In this document: positions 37,091-46,137 of the stretch, piece by piece
Position numbering within the stretch: position 1 is the first letter of the stretch
Layout of the letters: each line of letters begins with the position of its first letter
Program-made: the position numbers and the translations under genes
Notes under the pieces: generated by a model
Told to the model about the DNA's origin: nothing
Seen by the model: the letters and a program-made list of their open reading frames with translations, nothing else
Database searches by the model: none
Origin: Gemmatimonadota bacterium
Lineage (GTDB): Bacteria > Latescibacterota > UBA2968 > UBA8231
Assembly (NCBI GenBank): GCA_009840005.1
Contig: VXOR01000081.1
Coordinates: 1-64,000, forward strand
Reading direction: 5' to 3'
Length of the DNA stretch: 64,000 bases

Positions 37091-38179
37091 CTAGGAGCGG
37101 CTCCACACGTCTTTGAAAAACCGGATCCAGTTGCCGGAGAAAATGCCGGCAATGTCTGTTGGCGAGTAGCCACGACGTGCGAGGATGGGCTGGAGTTTTT
37201 GCAGATCGGCGATGGTGTTGAGGTCGCGCGGGGCTTGTTCGGTGCCGAAGCCACCGTCGAGATCGGTGCCAATGCCGCAGTGGCGCGAAGTGCCCAAAAG
37301 CTGACAGATGTGGTCGATGTGGTCGGCGACGGTTTCCAAGGTGGCGTTGGTCAGTTGTTCAAAGGCGGGGACTTTGCGCTGCCAGCCCGGATCGAGCATC
37401 CAGGCGTCAAAGGCCGCGCCGATGACTCCGTCGCGCTCGGCGATGGAGCGGATCATTTCGTCGGTGAGCTGGCGCTGGCCGGGGACCAAGGTGCGGCAGT
37501 TGTGGTGCGAAGCGCAGACCGGGCCGTCGTACAATTCCAAAAGTTCCCAGTGGGCTTGGTCGGTCAAGTGGGTCAAGTCGATGATGATGCCGGCCGCTTT
37601 GAGCGCGTCGAGTAGCGGTTTGGCTGGCGGCAGCAGTCCGCCTTCGGTGCCGGTGCCGTGCGAGTAGGTGCTGGTGCCGTAATGAGAGATCGACACTAGG
37701 CGCAAGCCGAGTTCGCGCCATTCGGGCACTTGGTCCGGGCCTAAGATGGGGTCGGCGCTTTCCATGGCGAGGATCAGGCCGAAAGGGGTCGTTGGGTCGG
37801 GGTTTTGCCAAGCGGCGATGGTTTCGTCCAAATCCTCGATGCTTTTGACAAAGCGGAGCAAACCCGCGCGTTCGAGTGCTTGGTAGTACGCCAAATGTCC
37901 GCGGCCGACGCCGTGGCATTGGGCTTGGCAGTACATGCCGGTGCGGGTCCACCGGTCGCCTGGATCTAGGCGCGACATCACCGTGCCGCATAAGAGGCCG
38001 ACCTTGCCTCGACGCAGCTCGGGCAAGGTCACCGTGCAGGAGCCGAAGCCCTCCATAGTCTGGACTGAGTCATGGACGCGTACCGTGGTCGCCTTTTGCG
38101 TTAGGTCGCGGTTGATTTGCAGGGCGGAGAAGGATAGATCGAGATGGCTGTCGAGGATCAGCGGGTGCGCGTCGGTCAT
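37091..38179 (-). CDS. Membrane dipeptidase (renal dipeptidase), peptidase family M19, copy 1
   Basis: M19 enzymes are zinc hydrolases that cleave dipeptides, often with a D-residue at the C-terminal side. The 362-residue protein has the first metal pair in 'LDSHLDLSF' (H-x-D), the bridging glutamate in 'LAMESADPI', the two histidines in 'DLTHLTDQAHW' and 'VCASHHNCRTL', and the terminal 'GIGTDLDGGFG' with the conserved aspartate. No signal peptide is visible, so it is probably cytoplasmic. A paralogue lies 76 bp upstream on the same strand, separated by a dispersed repeat. Confidence 0.9.
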   Translation of the reverse strand: MTDAHPLILDSHLDLSFSALQINRDLTQKATTVRVHDSVQTMEGFGSCTVTLPELRRGKVGLLCGTVMSRLDPGDRWTRTGMYCQAQCHGVGRGHLAYYQALERAGLLRFVKSIEDLDETIAAWQNPDPTTPFGLILAMESADPILGPDQVPEWRELGLRLVSISHYGTSTYSHGTGTEGGLLPPAKPLLDALKAAGIIIDLTHLTDQAHWELLELYDGPVCASHHNCRTLVPGQRQLTDEMIRSIAERDGVIGAAFDAWMLDPGWQRKVPAFEQLTNATLETVADHIDHICQLLGTSRHCGIGTDLDGGFGTEQAPRDLNTIADLQKLQPILARRGYSPTDIAGIFSGNWIRFFKDVWSRS

Positions 38180-38211
38180 TGTATGGCAATCCTGTTGGTG
38201 GGGCGTGAGTT

Positions 38212-38240
38212 ATCCGCAGATGGACGCAGATGGGCGCAGA
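38212..38240 (+). repeat. Dispersed intergenic repeat, copy 3
   Basis: ATCCGCAGATGGACGCAGAT followed by GGGCGCAGA fills most of the 76-bp gap between the two M19 genes. It has three GCAGATG-type units in tandem with a 10-bp period and closely resembles copies 1 and 2. Confidence 0.75.
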
Positions 38241-38255
38241 GTGATTGGTTCAAGG

Positions 38256-39392
38256 TTATTGCTCCCAGGCTTGGCGGAAGAAGCGTGCGAGGTTGCCGTG
38301 GGCTATGGCCGCAATGTCGTTGGTCGAGTAGCCCCGCCGCTCGAGGATGGCGAGGAAGCGCTGTAGGTCGGCGATGGTGTCGTAGTCGATGGGTGCCATT
38401 TCGCGCCCGAAGCCGCCGTCGAGGTCGGAGCCGATAGCGACGTGATCGCAGTTGCCGACGAGCTGGCAGATGTGATCGATGTGATCGACGACGGCCGACA
38501 TGGAGCGGCGGGCGGTTTGCGGATAGGTCGCCGGGTCGTCGAAGTTGATCTCGGGATTGAGCATGAACTCGGCGAAGACCGCGCCGATGACGCCGCCGCG
38601 CTCGGCAATGGCTTGGATCATCTCGTCGCTGAGGTGGCGCTGACCGGGGACGAGGGCGCGGCAGTTGCAGTGGCTGGCGTGGACGGGACCTTGCCAGTAG
38701 TCTAAAAGCTGCCAGAAGACCAAGTCTGAGGCGTGGGTCAGGTCGAGGGCGATGTTCGTTGCGTCGAGCGCGTCGAGCAGAGGATAGGCATCGGCGTACA
38801 GCCCGCCGCGAGTGCCGGTGCCGTGGCCCCACGTATTGGCACCAAAATGCGTCAGCCCCACCGAGCGCAAGCCCTGCTCCCACCACCAGCTTACTTGCTC
38901 CGGGTCTAAGATGGGATCGGCGCTTTCCATGCTCAGGATCAGGCCAATCGGAGTTGTTGAATCGGGATTTTGCCAAGCGGCAATGGCTGCGTCGAGATCG
39001 TTTGTGTCGCGGATGAAGCGCAGTTGGCCCTCGCGCTCTAGCGCTTTGTAATAGTGAAGATGCGATTGGCCCATGGCGTGAGCCGCTTCTTGGGTTCTCA
39101 TGCCGTCGTCGAGGAGGCCGGTGGGCATTTGCACCCGGCACATGATGGTCGAGAGCGCGATGCCGACGCAGCCTTGGCGCATCTGCGGCAGGGATACGGT
39201 GGCCGTGCCGCGCGAGGTACTTTCAGGGCGCTTTCTGTCGCGCAGCGAATCGGGGTGGGAAGGGCCTACGGGTTTGGGGTCTTCGCGCTCGCGCAGGACG
39301 TGGACGTCTTGGGTGAGGTCGCGGCGGTGGTGCAGGGCGTTGAAGGCCAAGTCGAGGTGGCCGTCTATGATGAGCATGGGTTGCTTGGGCAT
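38256..39392 (-). CDS. Membrane dipeptidase (renal dipeptidase), peptidase family M19, copy 2
   Basis: This 378-residue paralogue keeps the family's zinc-site motifs: 'IIDGHLDLAFNAL', 'LSMESADPILDPEQ', 'DLTHASDLVFWQLL', 'HASHCNCRALVPGQRHL' and 'AIGSDLDGGFGREM'. It differs from copy 1 by about 20 extra residues near the N-terminus (a basic segment around residues 38-60). Both share the block 'LVPGQR.L.DEMI..IAER.GVIGA'. It lies 18 nt after the mandelate-racemase-type gene, with which it is probably co-transcribed. Cleavage of D-containing dipeptides is plausible from the family, not shown. Confidence 0.9.
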   Translation of the reverse strand: MPKQPMLIIDGHLDLAFNALHHRRDLTQDVHVLREREDPKPVGPSHPDSLRDRKRPESTSRGTATVSLPQMRQGCVGIALSTIMCRVQMPTGLLDDGMRTQEAAHAMGQSHLHYYKALEREGQLRFIRDTNDLDAAIAAWQNPDSTTPIGLILSMESADPILDPEQVSWWWEQGLRSVGLTHFGANTWGHGTGTRGGLYADAYPLLDALDATNIALDLTHASDLVFWQLLDYWQGPVHASHCNCRALVPGQRHLSDEMIQAIAERGGVIGAVFAEFMLNPEINFDDPATYPQTARRSMSAVVDHIDHICQLVGNCDHVAIGSDLDGGFGREMAPIDYDTIADLQRFLAILERRGYSTNDIAAIAHGNLARFFRQAWEQ

Positions 39393-39410
39393 GATGGGAA
39401 ACCCTTTGGG

Positions 39411-40523
39411 TTAATTCGCTAGGTATTTTTCTACTATCTCTTCATTGATGGTCACGCCCAACCCCGGTCCCTCCGGCACGTGAACGTAGCCATCGACGAC
39501 CGCGAATTTTTCGTGCGTCAGGTCGTGGCGCAAGGGCGATTCGGCCATGCAGTATTCAAAGACCTCGCCGTGGGGGACTGCCGCGAGGCCGTGCAGGGAA
39601 GCAGCGATGGTGATGCCGCTTTTGAACGAGTGGTTGACGACCTTGCGGTGTAAGCGGTGGGCGAGGCGGCCGACTTCGACCATGGTCGAAAGCCCGCAGC
39701 GGCCCGGATCCGGCTGCACCCAGTCGATGCGGCCATTGACGAGCAGCCGCTCAAAGTCCTGATAGCGCGATTCGGCCTCGCCCGTGGCGATGGGCACTGG
39801 GCTGCGCTCGCAGAGGTGTGCATAGCCGGCGACATCCTCGGGGTGCAAAGGTTCTTCGAGCCAGAATATGCCGTACTCGGCAAACTGCTCGGCGCGCTTG
39901 AGGCCGGTCTTCCAGTCCCACACCTGCCCAGCATCTACCAAGATATCTACGTCCGGCCCGGCCCCCTTCAGCGCTTCGCGCACCAAGGCGATGTCGTTTG
40001 CCTCGCTCTGTCCCATCGGTCCCCAGCCGAACTTGATGGCTGTGAATCCCTCGCCAGCAAAGTGGCGGGCCAATTCGCCGGTTTCTTGCGGCGTGTCGCC
40101 GAAGAGGATGGAGCAATAGGCACGGAATTTGGTTTGATAGGGGCCACCGAGCAGTTCGTAGGCCGGGCAATTGCGCGCTTTACCGGCAATGTCCCACAGC
40201 GCGAGGTTGACACCAGCCATGGCGTGTGTGCCCACGCCGACGCGACCGTAGTAGTTGGCCGCTTCGAGCATGCGGGCACCGCATACGTCGATGGCCAGCG
40301 GGTCCAGGCCCTCTAGCGCGTTGGCGAGGCCGTTGCTAATCTGGTGGGAGAGCGGGGCCTCGACGACGGCCTTGACCACGGTGGGAGCCGAATCGACTTC
40401 GCCCCAGCCGGTGATGCCGGCGTCGGTTTCTATTTGGATCAGACAGGTGTCCTGCGTGCCGTCGCAGCGAGCGGTAACGGCGGGCAGGCGCAGGTAATGA
40501 GCGGATACGCGAGTGATTTTCAT
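39411..40523 (-). CDS. Mandelate racemase/muconate lactonizing-type enolase-superfamily enzyme
   Basis: The 370-residue protein has the capping domain with 'TDAGITGWGEVDS' and barrel ligands in order: 'GFTAIKFGWGP' (K-x-G on strand 2), 'ILVDAGQVWDW' (Asp), 'FWLEEPLHPED' (Glu), 'IATGEAESRYQDF' (Glu) and 'VVNHSFKSGI' (His on strand 7 or 8). The histidine places it near the mandelate racemase or sugar-acid dehydratase subgroup rather than the MLE subgroup. Its substrate is not evident. It starts 1 bp after the OMP stop (40525) and precedes two M19 dipeptidases, so these four genes look like one operon. Confidence 0.88.
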   Translation of the reverse strand: MKITRVSAHYLRLPAVTARCDGTQDTCLIQIETDAGITGWGEVDSAPTVVKAVVEAPLSHQISNGLANALEGLDPLAIDVCGARMLEAANYYGRVGVGTHAMAGVNLALWDIAGKARNCPAYELLGGPYQTKFRAYCSILFGDTPQETGELARHFAGEGFTAIKFGWGPMGQSEANDIALVREALKGAGPDVDILVDAGQVWDWKTGLKRAEQFAEYGIFWLEEPLHPEDVAGYAHLCERSPVPIATGEAESRYQDFERLLVNGRIDWVQPDPGRCGLSTMVEVGRLAHRLHRKVVNHSFKSGITIAASLHGLAAVPHGEVFEYCMAESPLRHDLTHEKFAVVDGYVHVPEGPGLGVTINEEIVEKYLAN

Positions 40524-40524
40524 A

Positions 40525-42153
40525 TTAAAAGTCGAATACGGTTTCGAGGGTCATGATTTTGTGGCGCTGCAAGCGCCGATTGGCGGAGCGTTCGAAGACG
40601 AAGCGAGTATCCCAGCGCACGGATGCGCCTTCTTTTATGTTCAGTCCAACGTCAAAGCCGTAGAAAGTGTCCTCGGTCGGCTCGAAGAAGTCATCCCGGC
40701 CGGTACCGTCTTCGTTGGGATTCCGGCCGATGTTGTTCTTGTGAAAATAAGCGTACGCGCGCTTGAGGTGGGGAAAGTATTTGAGCAGTTTGCGCGACAA
40801 GGATGCACTGGCGATGAGTTGCTGTTTTGGGTCGCCGGTACCCGTCAAATGCTGATAGGAAACCGAGGCGTACGCGTACGAGCCGAGTTCCGTGCCCAAG
40901 TGACCGAAGAAGCCGGAGAGGTCGTTGCTGTAGCCTAGCCGTGCGTCCTTGGACTGGGCCTGTCCGGTGGCGAGGTCGAGATACGCGCGATCGAGTTCGT
41001 ACAGCTCGTCGAAGTAGCGCGAGTCGAAATCGCGGCGGAAGTGGCGGAAATCCAGTTGGCCGTTGAGCGGGCCTAAAGATAGCCACAAGCCCGGGGCGGC
41101 GAACCCGAACCCGGTCGCTTGGCGATTGCCGGGGTAAACGCCCTGCTGTTGCGCCGCAAAGCTGGAGAGTCCGTCGTCGTCGTCGATCAGCATGGCGAAT
41201 TGGCCGTAGAGCTTGAGTTCTAAGCCTAGGTCGCGGATGAGCGGATAGGCTAGGTCCACGCCCAAGATCGAAAAGAAGTCTTGGCCAACGCGGTTTTTGT
41301 TGAAGGGTTTGTGGCGTTCCACGTCTTGGTCTATTGGGAAGGCGTTGCCATAATTGGCGTTGAGGCCCAACAAGGCGGAGGCGATGTCGGCGGGGAGGCC
41401 GCTGCCGGCGTCGGCGTCGATGATGCCGTCGTTGTCGTCGTCGCTGTCGATGTGGTCGGGTACGCCGTCGTGGTCGTTGTCGAGGGCAAAATCGCCGTCT
41501 TCTGGAAAGGCGTCAATGGGGTCGGGCACGCCGTCGGAATCGCTGTCGCGCAGGCCGCTGTACTGATCGAGATCAGCGACAAAGGTCACGCCCACCTCGA
41601 GGTCGGCGGCGTAGCCGATGGTCCGCAGCCCGATGAGGGCACCGCCCTCTTGGAAGTCTTGGAGGTTGTTGATCACTCCTTCGAGTCCGATATTAGTGCC
41701 AGCGAAATTGGCGATGCGGAACTGGAATCCGGTTTTCTTGATGCCGGGATAGTGTAGGGTATTGCGGTAGTTGTCCATGATGAGGCCGTATCCCAAGGTC
41801 ACGTCGTCGAGTGCGCCGATTTTGACGTACACCGCGTCGTTGGGGCGCCCATAGCGCACGTAGTAGATTTTGCGCAAGATTGAGTCGAGGGTTTGGGTTG
41901 ACGAGCCGGCCTCCCAGCCGCGCGAACCGAGGTCGCCATTGCGCTCGACGAACAGCTCTAAGTCGAGGCCAATGCCCAAGCGGCCCAAGGGGAAGTCGGG
42001 CCGGAGGCTGAGGCGATACAACTGCTCTTGATCGACGGTGACGCTGCCCATGCTGAGCGAGTAGCCGAACATGGCCACCGAGGGCTGCGCTGAGGAAGCG
42101 ACCGGGCAGGCTAGAAACATTAAGATCAAGACGCGGTTGCAGCGAAAATTCAT
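40525..42153 (-). CDS. Predicted outer-membrane beta-barrel protein with thrombospondin-3-like Asp repeats
   Basis: From the ATG at 42153 the product has 542 residues with a signal peptide ('NRVLILMFLACPVASSAQ'). Flanking regions alternate hydrophobic and polar residues as in a barrel and the chain ends '..TLETVFDF' with a terminal Phe. A central insert at about 210-260 carries calcium-binding-type repeats: 'DSDSDGVPDPIDAFPEDGD', 'DNDHDGVPDHIDSDDDND' and 'DGIIDADAGSG', which look like TSP type-3 repeats placed in an extracellular loop. It is the first gene of a probable operon with a sugar-acid-type enzyme and dipeptidases, suggesting substrate uptake; this is inference. Confidence 0.72.
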   Translation of the reverse strand: MNFRCNRVLILMFLACPVASSAQPSVAMFGYSLSMGSVTVDQEQLYRLSLRPDFPLGRLGIGLDLELFVERNGDLGSRGWEAGSSTQTLDSILRKIYYVRYGRPNDAVYVKIGALDDVTLGYGLIMDNYRNTLHYPGIKKTGFQFRIANFAGTNIGLEGVINNLQDFQEGGALIGLRTIGYAADLEVGVTFVADLDQYSGLRDSDSDGVPDPIDAFPEDGDFALDNDHDGVPDHIDSDDDNDGIIDADAGSGLPADIASALLGLNANYGNAFPIDQDVERHKPFNKNRVGQDFFSILGVDLAYPLIRDLGLELKLYGQFAMLIDDDDGLSSFAAQQQGVYPGNRQATGFGFAAPGLWLSLGPLNGQLDFRHFRRDFDSRYFDELYELDRAYLDLATGQAQSKDARLGYSNDLSGFFGHLGTELGSYAYASVSYQHLTGTGDPKQQLIASASLSRKLLKYFPHLKRAYAYFHKNNIGRNPNEDGTGRDDFFEPTEDTFYGFDVGLNIKEGASVRWDTRFVFERSANRRLQRHKIMTLETVFDF

Positions 42154-42253
42154 ATAGGGAAGATGCGGTCGCCGGGCCGCGCGTGCAATGGCAAGGCGGT
42201 CCTTTTGTGCGCCGCAAATGATAACGATATAACTCACCGGAAAGAGGTTTGCG

Positions 42254-44092
42254 ATGGGACAAACGCTGAGAGATTTGCTCGACCATAGCTTCGCAACCTG
42301 TGCCGAACAGACGGCCATTCGAGAGCTCAAGCCCGTAGAGGGCAGCCGCACATTGAGCTACCAGCCCGTGACCTACGCCGAGCTCAAAAGTCGCCGCGAC
42401 CAACTCGCGGCTGGCCTTGCAGCGCAGGGTTTGGCCAAGGGCCAGCGCGTGGGCATTCTCACCGATGGCGGCAGCGAGCCGCTCTTGATCTTTCTGGCGA
42501 CCGACTGCATCGGGGTCAGTGCGGTGCCGCTGTGTATCCAGTCGCCTGACGAGGCGCTCGCCCATAGCATCGCACACTCTGCGGTTGAGTTGCTGGTCGT
42601 AGATCGCAAAGGATACGAGCGGTTTGACACCATCCGAGAGCGACTGGACAAGACGCCGCAGATTGCGTTGACCGAGGGCGAGGCTGAAGACGCGATCCCT
42701 TGGAAAGAGCTAGCGGAGAGCAGCGCGGCCGTGCCCGAGGTCGAGGTGCTGCCGGAAGACGAATCGAAAATTCTCTATACCTCGGGTTCAACCGGCCTGC
42801 CCAAAGGTGTGATCCAAACCCATGCCAACATCGTCGCCAACGTCGAAGAGGTTTGGGACGTGATTAGCAAGCGCGAGCCTCTGCGCATGTTCAAGTCTGC
42901 GCCCGACTATCACTCTATGGGGATTCTCAATATCTACTACCCCTTGGCCAAGGGGTGGATTTTGGACTTGGCGCGCTCACCCGACCGCGTCCTCAGCGAT
43001 ATTCGCCTCTCAGAGCCGGAGGGCTTCCTCACCGTGCCGCTGATACTCGACAAAGTGTACGGCAATGTGCGCAAGGAAATCGACGCTGGTGGTCTCAAGG
43101 GAGGCTTGATCCAGCGCTCGGTTGCGGCCAAAGAGCGGTTGGCACGCGGCCAAGCTGGACTGGGCGACAAGCTCTTTTTGGCTGCCATCGGCCGTTCGAT
43201 CGTCGGCAAAATTCGCGCCCAGCTCGCCACGCGAGTCGGGCCTCATCTAGAACTTTTGATCGTCGGCTCGGCCAAGGCCGATCCCAAGGCGTTGGACTTC
43301 TTTCACGAAGTGCTCGACATCACCACGTACGAGGGCTACGGCACGACCGAGTGCGCGCCGCTGATTGCCGCCAACCATCTCGGCGGGCGCAAAAGCGGTA
43401 CGGTGGGGAGGCCGTTGCAGGCGGTGAAAATCGTGGCCGAAGACGGTTCGGAAATTGGGTACAACGATCCGGCACAGGATGAGTGCCGGCCCAGTGGCGA
43501 TCAGGTCGGGGAGTTGTGGACCAGTGGCCCCAACGTCATGCGCGGATATTTGCACGACCCCGAGCAGACCGAGCAGGTGCTAGTAGAGGAGGATGGTCAG
43601 ATCTGGTATCGGACCGGCGACTTGTTCAGTATGGATGACGAGGGCTTTCTTTCGTTCCACGGGCGAGTTGGCCGGCAATTCAAGCTGCGCAATGGCGAGT
43701 TCGTCAATCCTGAAGCCTTGGAGCGGATTTTCGCCCGAGTGCCCCTAGTCGAGCATGTGATCGTGTACGGCGACCAGCAGCGCGACTACCCGCTGCCGTT
43801 GGTGACGGTGGATGTGGAGGAGGCAAAAAACAGCGGCATTGACGGATTGCCGCTAGAAGACGAGGACGCCCTGCGCACGCATTCGAGCTTGGGCGAGCGA
43901 ATCCGCGAAGGGTTCCTCGCCGAGGCCACGGCCGCCGGCCTGCCGAGCTACCAGCGGCCGCAGCGCATCGCGCTCTTGCCCGAGCCGCTGAGTGAGGACG
44001 CTGGAACCCTGACCAAGGGCCTGAAGAAGATAGTGCCCAAGGCGATCGTCGAGCGGTATCGCACGGTCGTCGAACAAACCTACGCATCCTAG
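42254..44092 (+). CDS. Long-chain acyl-CoA synthetase (AMP-forming)
   Basis: This 612-residue adenylate-forming enzyme activates a fatty acid with ATP and CoA. The P-loop-like motif is 'ILYTSGSTGLPKGVIQTH', with later 'EGYGTTECAPLIAANH' (A5), 'LWTSGPNVMRGYLHDPEQT' and 'IWYRTGDLFSMDDEGFLSFHGR' (A7-A8) and the C-terminal lysine in 'TLTKGLKKIVPKAI'. A ribosome site GAAAGAGG precedes the ATG. It diverges from the OMP gene and overlaps the convergent kinase gene by 4 nt. Chain-length specificity cannot be read from sequence. Confidence 0.92.
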   Translation: MGQTLRDLLDHSFATCAEQTAIRELKPVEGSRTLSYQPVTYAELKSRRDQLAAGLAAQGLAKGQRVGILTDGGSEPLLIFLATDCIGVSAVPLCIQSPDEALAHSIAHSAVELLVVDRKGYERFDTIRERLDKTPQIALTEGEAEDAIPWKELAESSAAVPEVEVLPEDESKILYTSGSTGLPKGVIQTHANIVANVEEVWDVISKREPLRMFKSAPDYHSMGILNIYYPLAKGWILDLARSPDRVLSDIRLSEPEGFLTVPLILDKVYGNVRKEIDAGGLKGGLIQRSVAAKERLARGQAGLGDKLFLAAIGRSIVGKIRAQLATRVGPHLELLIVGSAKADPKALDFFHEVLDITTYEGYGTTECAPLIAANHLGGRKSGTVGRPLQAVKIVAEDGSEIGYNDPAQDECRPSGDQVGELWTSGPNVMRGYLHDPEQTEQVLVEEDGQIWYRTGDLFSMDDEGFLSFHGRVGRQFKLRNGEFVNPEALERIFARVPLVEHVIVYGDQQRDYPLPLVTVDVEEAKNSGIDGLPLEDEDALRTHSSLGERIREGFLAEATAAGLPSYQRPQRIALLPEPLSEDAGTLTKGLKKIVPKAIVERYRTVVEQTYAS

Positions 44093-45180
44093 CTACGCCG
44101 CAACTGGTGCAAGCGGCGGCTTAGTTCGGTTGGCGAGGCCGTGCCGGTCGTGCCAATCTGCTGAGCGGTAATTGATGCGGCCAAGCAGGCTATTGCCGCC
44201 GCTTCCGTCAGTTCGGCACCCACTGCCAAAGCCGCACTGAGGGCGGCCGCACAAGTGTCCCCGGTGCCGACTGGGTCAACGGGTGCGGTGAGGTCCACGG
44301 CTGGCATGTGCTCGACTGTACTGCCGTCGGCTACGAGTATTCCCCTATTGCCAAGCGTTAGAAACACCGGGCGACCAGTCTGGTTGCTGAGTACGCGGGC
44401 GTGATGGCCTGCGGTCTTGAGCGACAATCGGCCTTGGCTGCCAAGTGCGGCCCAAGCCTCGCGCTGGTTGGGCTTGAGGATAGCGCGCTTGAAGAGACCA
44501 ATGCGCGTACGCGAATCGGCGAGGACCACGAGCTTGGGCTGAGGGTCGAGCGCAGCGGCGATGGCGCGGCGCACGCGCGTGGTGAGGACGCCGCAATTGG
44601 CTTCGGCGACTTGGTCGATGAGTACGAGCCCGTCCCAGTGGCTCAGGCGCTGGCGGACGTGATTGATGAGCGCGCGCTGGATATTGATCGGGGTCGGACG
44701 GCGGTTTTTAATATCGAGCCGCTCCAGTTCCTCAAGGACGGGCCGACCGCGCTGCTTGCTAGCGACGTAGCAGGGCTTGCCATAGGTTGGAGTCAAGCGG
44801 CTTGGAGTTGTGAGGAACCCCGTCAAATCTAGGCCTAGTCGGCGCATGGCCCGCCGCAGTTCGCAGCCTTCGCCGTCGTCGCCGCAATAGCCCACGACCT
44901 CGACCGCACCCACGCCGAGGGCGCGCAAGTTGGCGGCGACATTGCCAGCGGCCCCAGGTTGGCGGCGATAGCCGATTACCTGATAGCAGGTCTTGCCGGT
45001 CTCCAGCGACTTTTCGTCGAGGGCCGGGTCGCATTCGATGTAGGAATCGAGGAAAAAGTCGCCGACTACGCCGATGCGCAGCGCGGGAAATGCTTCTAAG
45101 AGGGCGCACAGGCGAGTTGGGGCCAAGTCGAACATGGGATTGGAGGTGTGGGAGTGGGTAAATCGGGCTTGATTTAGCAC
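44089..45180 (-). CDS. PfkB-family carbohydrate kinase, RfaE/HldE kinase-domain-like
   Basis: The 363-residue ribokinase-fold protein has the N-terminal signature 'RIGVVGDFFLDSYIECDPAL' and 'QPGAAGNVAANLRALG', then the C-terminal anion-hole and catalytic Asp in 'DPVGTGDTCAAALSAAL'. The pattern resembles the kinase half of heptose-7-phosphate kinase (RfaE1), which supplies ADP-heptose for lipopolysaccharide. The adenylyltransferase half is missing, so it would be a stand-alone kinase. The start is a GTG at 45180 with AGGA upstream; an ATG at 45135 has no ribosome site. galU is divergent, fitting envelope sugar metabolism. Confidence 0.8.
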   Translation of the reverse strand: MLNQARFTHSHTSNPMFDLAPTRLCALLEAFPALRIGVVGDFFLDSYIECDPALDEKSLETGKTCYQVIGYRRQPGAAGNVAANLRALGVGAVEVVGYCGDDGEGCELRRAMRRLGLDLTGFLTTPSRLTPTYGKPCYVASKQRGRPVLEELERLDIKNRRPTPINIQRALINHVRQRLSHWDGLVLIDQVAEANCGVLTTRVRRAIAAALDPQPKLVVLADSRTRIGLFKRAILKPNQREAWAALGSQGRLSLKTAGHHARVLSNQTGRPVFLTLGNRGILVADGSTVEHMPAVDLTAPVDPVGTGDTCAAALSAALAVGAELTEAAAIACLAASITAQQIGTTGTASPTELSRRLHQLRRS

Positions 45181-45207
45181 CTAGAGCTTCCTATTTTCAC
45201 TAGGTGC
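45177..45207. repeat. Inverted repeat GCACCTAG / CTAGGTGC between kinase and galU
   Basis: GCACCTAG (45177-45184) and CTAGGTGC (45200-45207) are perfect inverse copies separated by 15 bp, at the start codon of the PfkB-type gene. It may be an operator for the divergent pair or a hairpin in the kinase leader. It could also be chance. Confidence 0.45.
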
Positions 45208-45258
45208 CATTTTATGGTTATGTCATTGATTCTCTTAAACTTAAAATAAAAAGAAAAC

Positions 45259-46128
45259 GTGCCAATTCGCAAAGCCGTATTCCCCGTAGCAGGTTTGGGT
45301 ACTCGCCTGCTGCCGGCAACTAAGTCCCAACCCAAGGAGATGCTGCCCGTTGGTTGCAAGCCAGTCGTGCAGTACGTGGTCGAGGAGATGATCGAACAGG
45401 GGTTGGACAAGTTCCTCTTTGTAACGGGCCGCAAAAAGCGCTCGATTGAGGATCACTTCGACGATGATCCCGAGCTTGCGGCGCGCTTGGGCGATAGCGC
45501 GATCGGAGAGGTGGACTATGCGGCCGAGGGCGTTGAATTTTACTATGTGCGGCAGCGGCGTCCTTCCGGCAATGCCGATGCTGTGCGTCAGGCGCGGGAA
45601 TTCGTCGGCGACGAGTCGTTTGTGGTGGGATTTGGCGACACGATCATCGCCTCGCCGCGGGTGCCAGGCGTGGTCGGTCGGATGATGCAATCGCATGTCC
45701 AGCGAGGTGCGGCCGCCACTATTGCCGTATGGGAAGTGCCGCGCGAAGAGACCTACAAGTACGGGGTCGTTACACCGCAAGGCGCGGCCGACGACGACTT
45801 TGCCATCGCCGACATCGTTGAAAAGCCGGCGGTGGAGGTCGCGCCGAGTTGTCTTGCAGTTGCGGCCCGCTATATTTTTTCACCGGAGATTTTCGCCGCC
45901 ATTGACGAGATTGAGCCTGGAGTTGGCGGCGAGTTGTGGTTGACTGATGCCATCCGCGTCCTGATCCAGCGCGGGGCCGAAGTCCGCTGCACACGCCTTG
46001 CAAGCGACGAGGCGCGCTACGACATAGGAACGCCGCTCACATACTATCGGGCCTTCGCGGATTTTGCCTTGGCCGACCAGGAGTTCGGCGCGGCGTTTCG
46101 CGCGTATCTCGAGAGCAAATTGGCCTAG
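45259..46128 (+). CDS. galU: UTP-glucose-1-phosphate uridylyltransferase
   Basis: GalU makes UDP-glucose for envelope polysaccharides. The 289-residue protein begins at a GTG and has 'RKAVFPVAGLGTRLLPATKS', 'PKEMLPVGCKPVVQYVVEEM', 'FVTGRKKRSIEDHFD', 'RPSGNADAVRQAREF' and 'YRAFADFALADQEFG', matching the GalU family. The first base run 'AAATAAAAAGAAAAC' gives only a weak ribosome site. It heads the plus-strand block leading to larA and the envelope genes. Confidence 0.95.
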   Translation: MPIRKAVFPVAGLGTRLLPATKSQPKEMLPVGCKPVVQYVVEEMIEQGLDKFLFVTGRKKRSIEDHFDDDPELAARLGDSAIGEVDYAAEGVEFYYVRQRRPSGNADAVRQAREFVGDESFVVGFGDTIIASPRVPGVVGRMMQSHVQRGAAATIAVWEVPREETYKYGVVTPQGAADDDFAIADIVEKPAVEVAPSCLAVAARYIFSPEIFAAIDEIEPGVGGELWLTDAIRVLIQRGAEVRCTRLASDEARYDIGTPLTYYRAFADFALADQEFGAAFRAYLESKLA

Positions 46129-46137
46129 GTAGATGTA

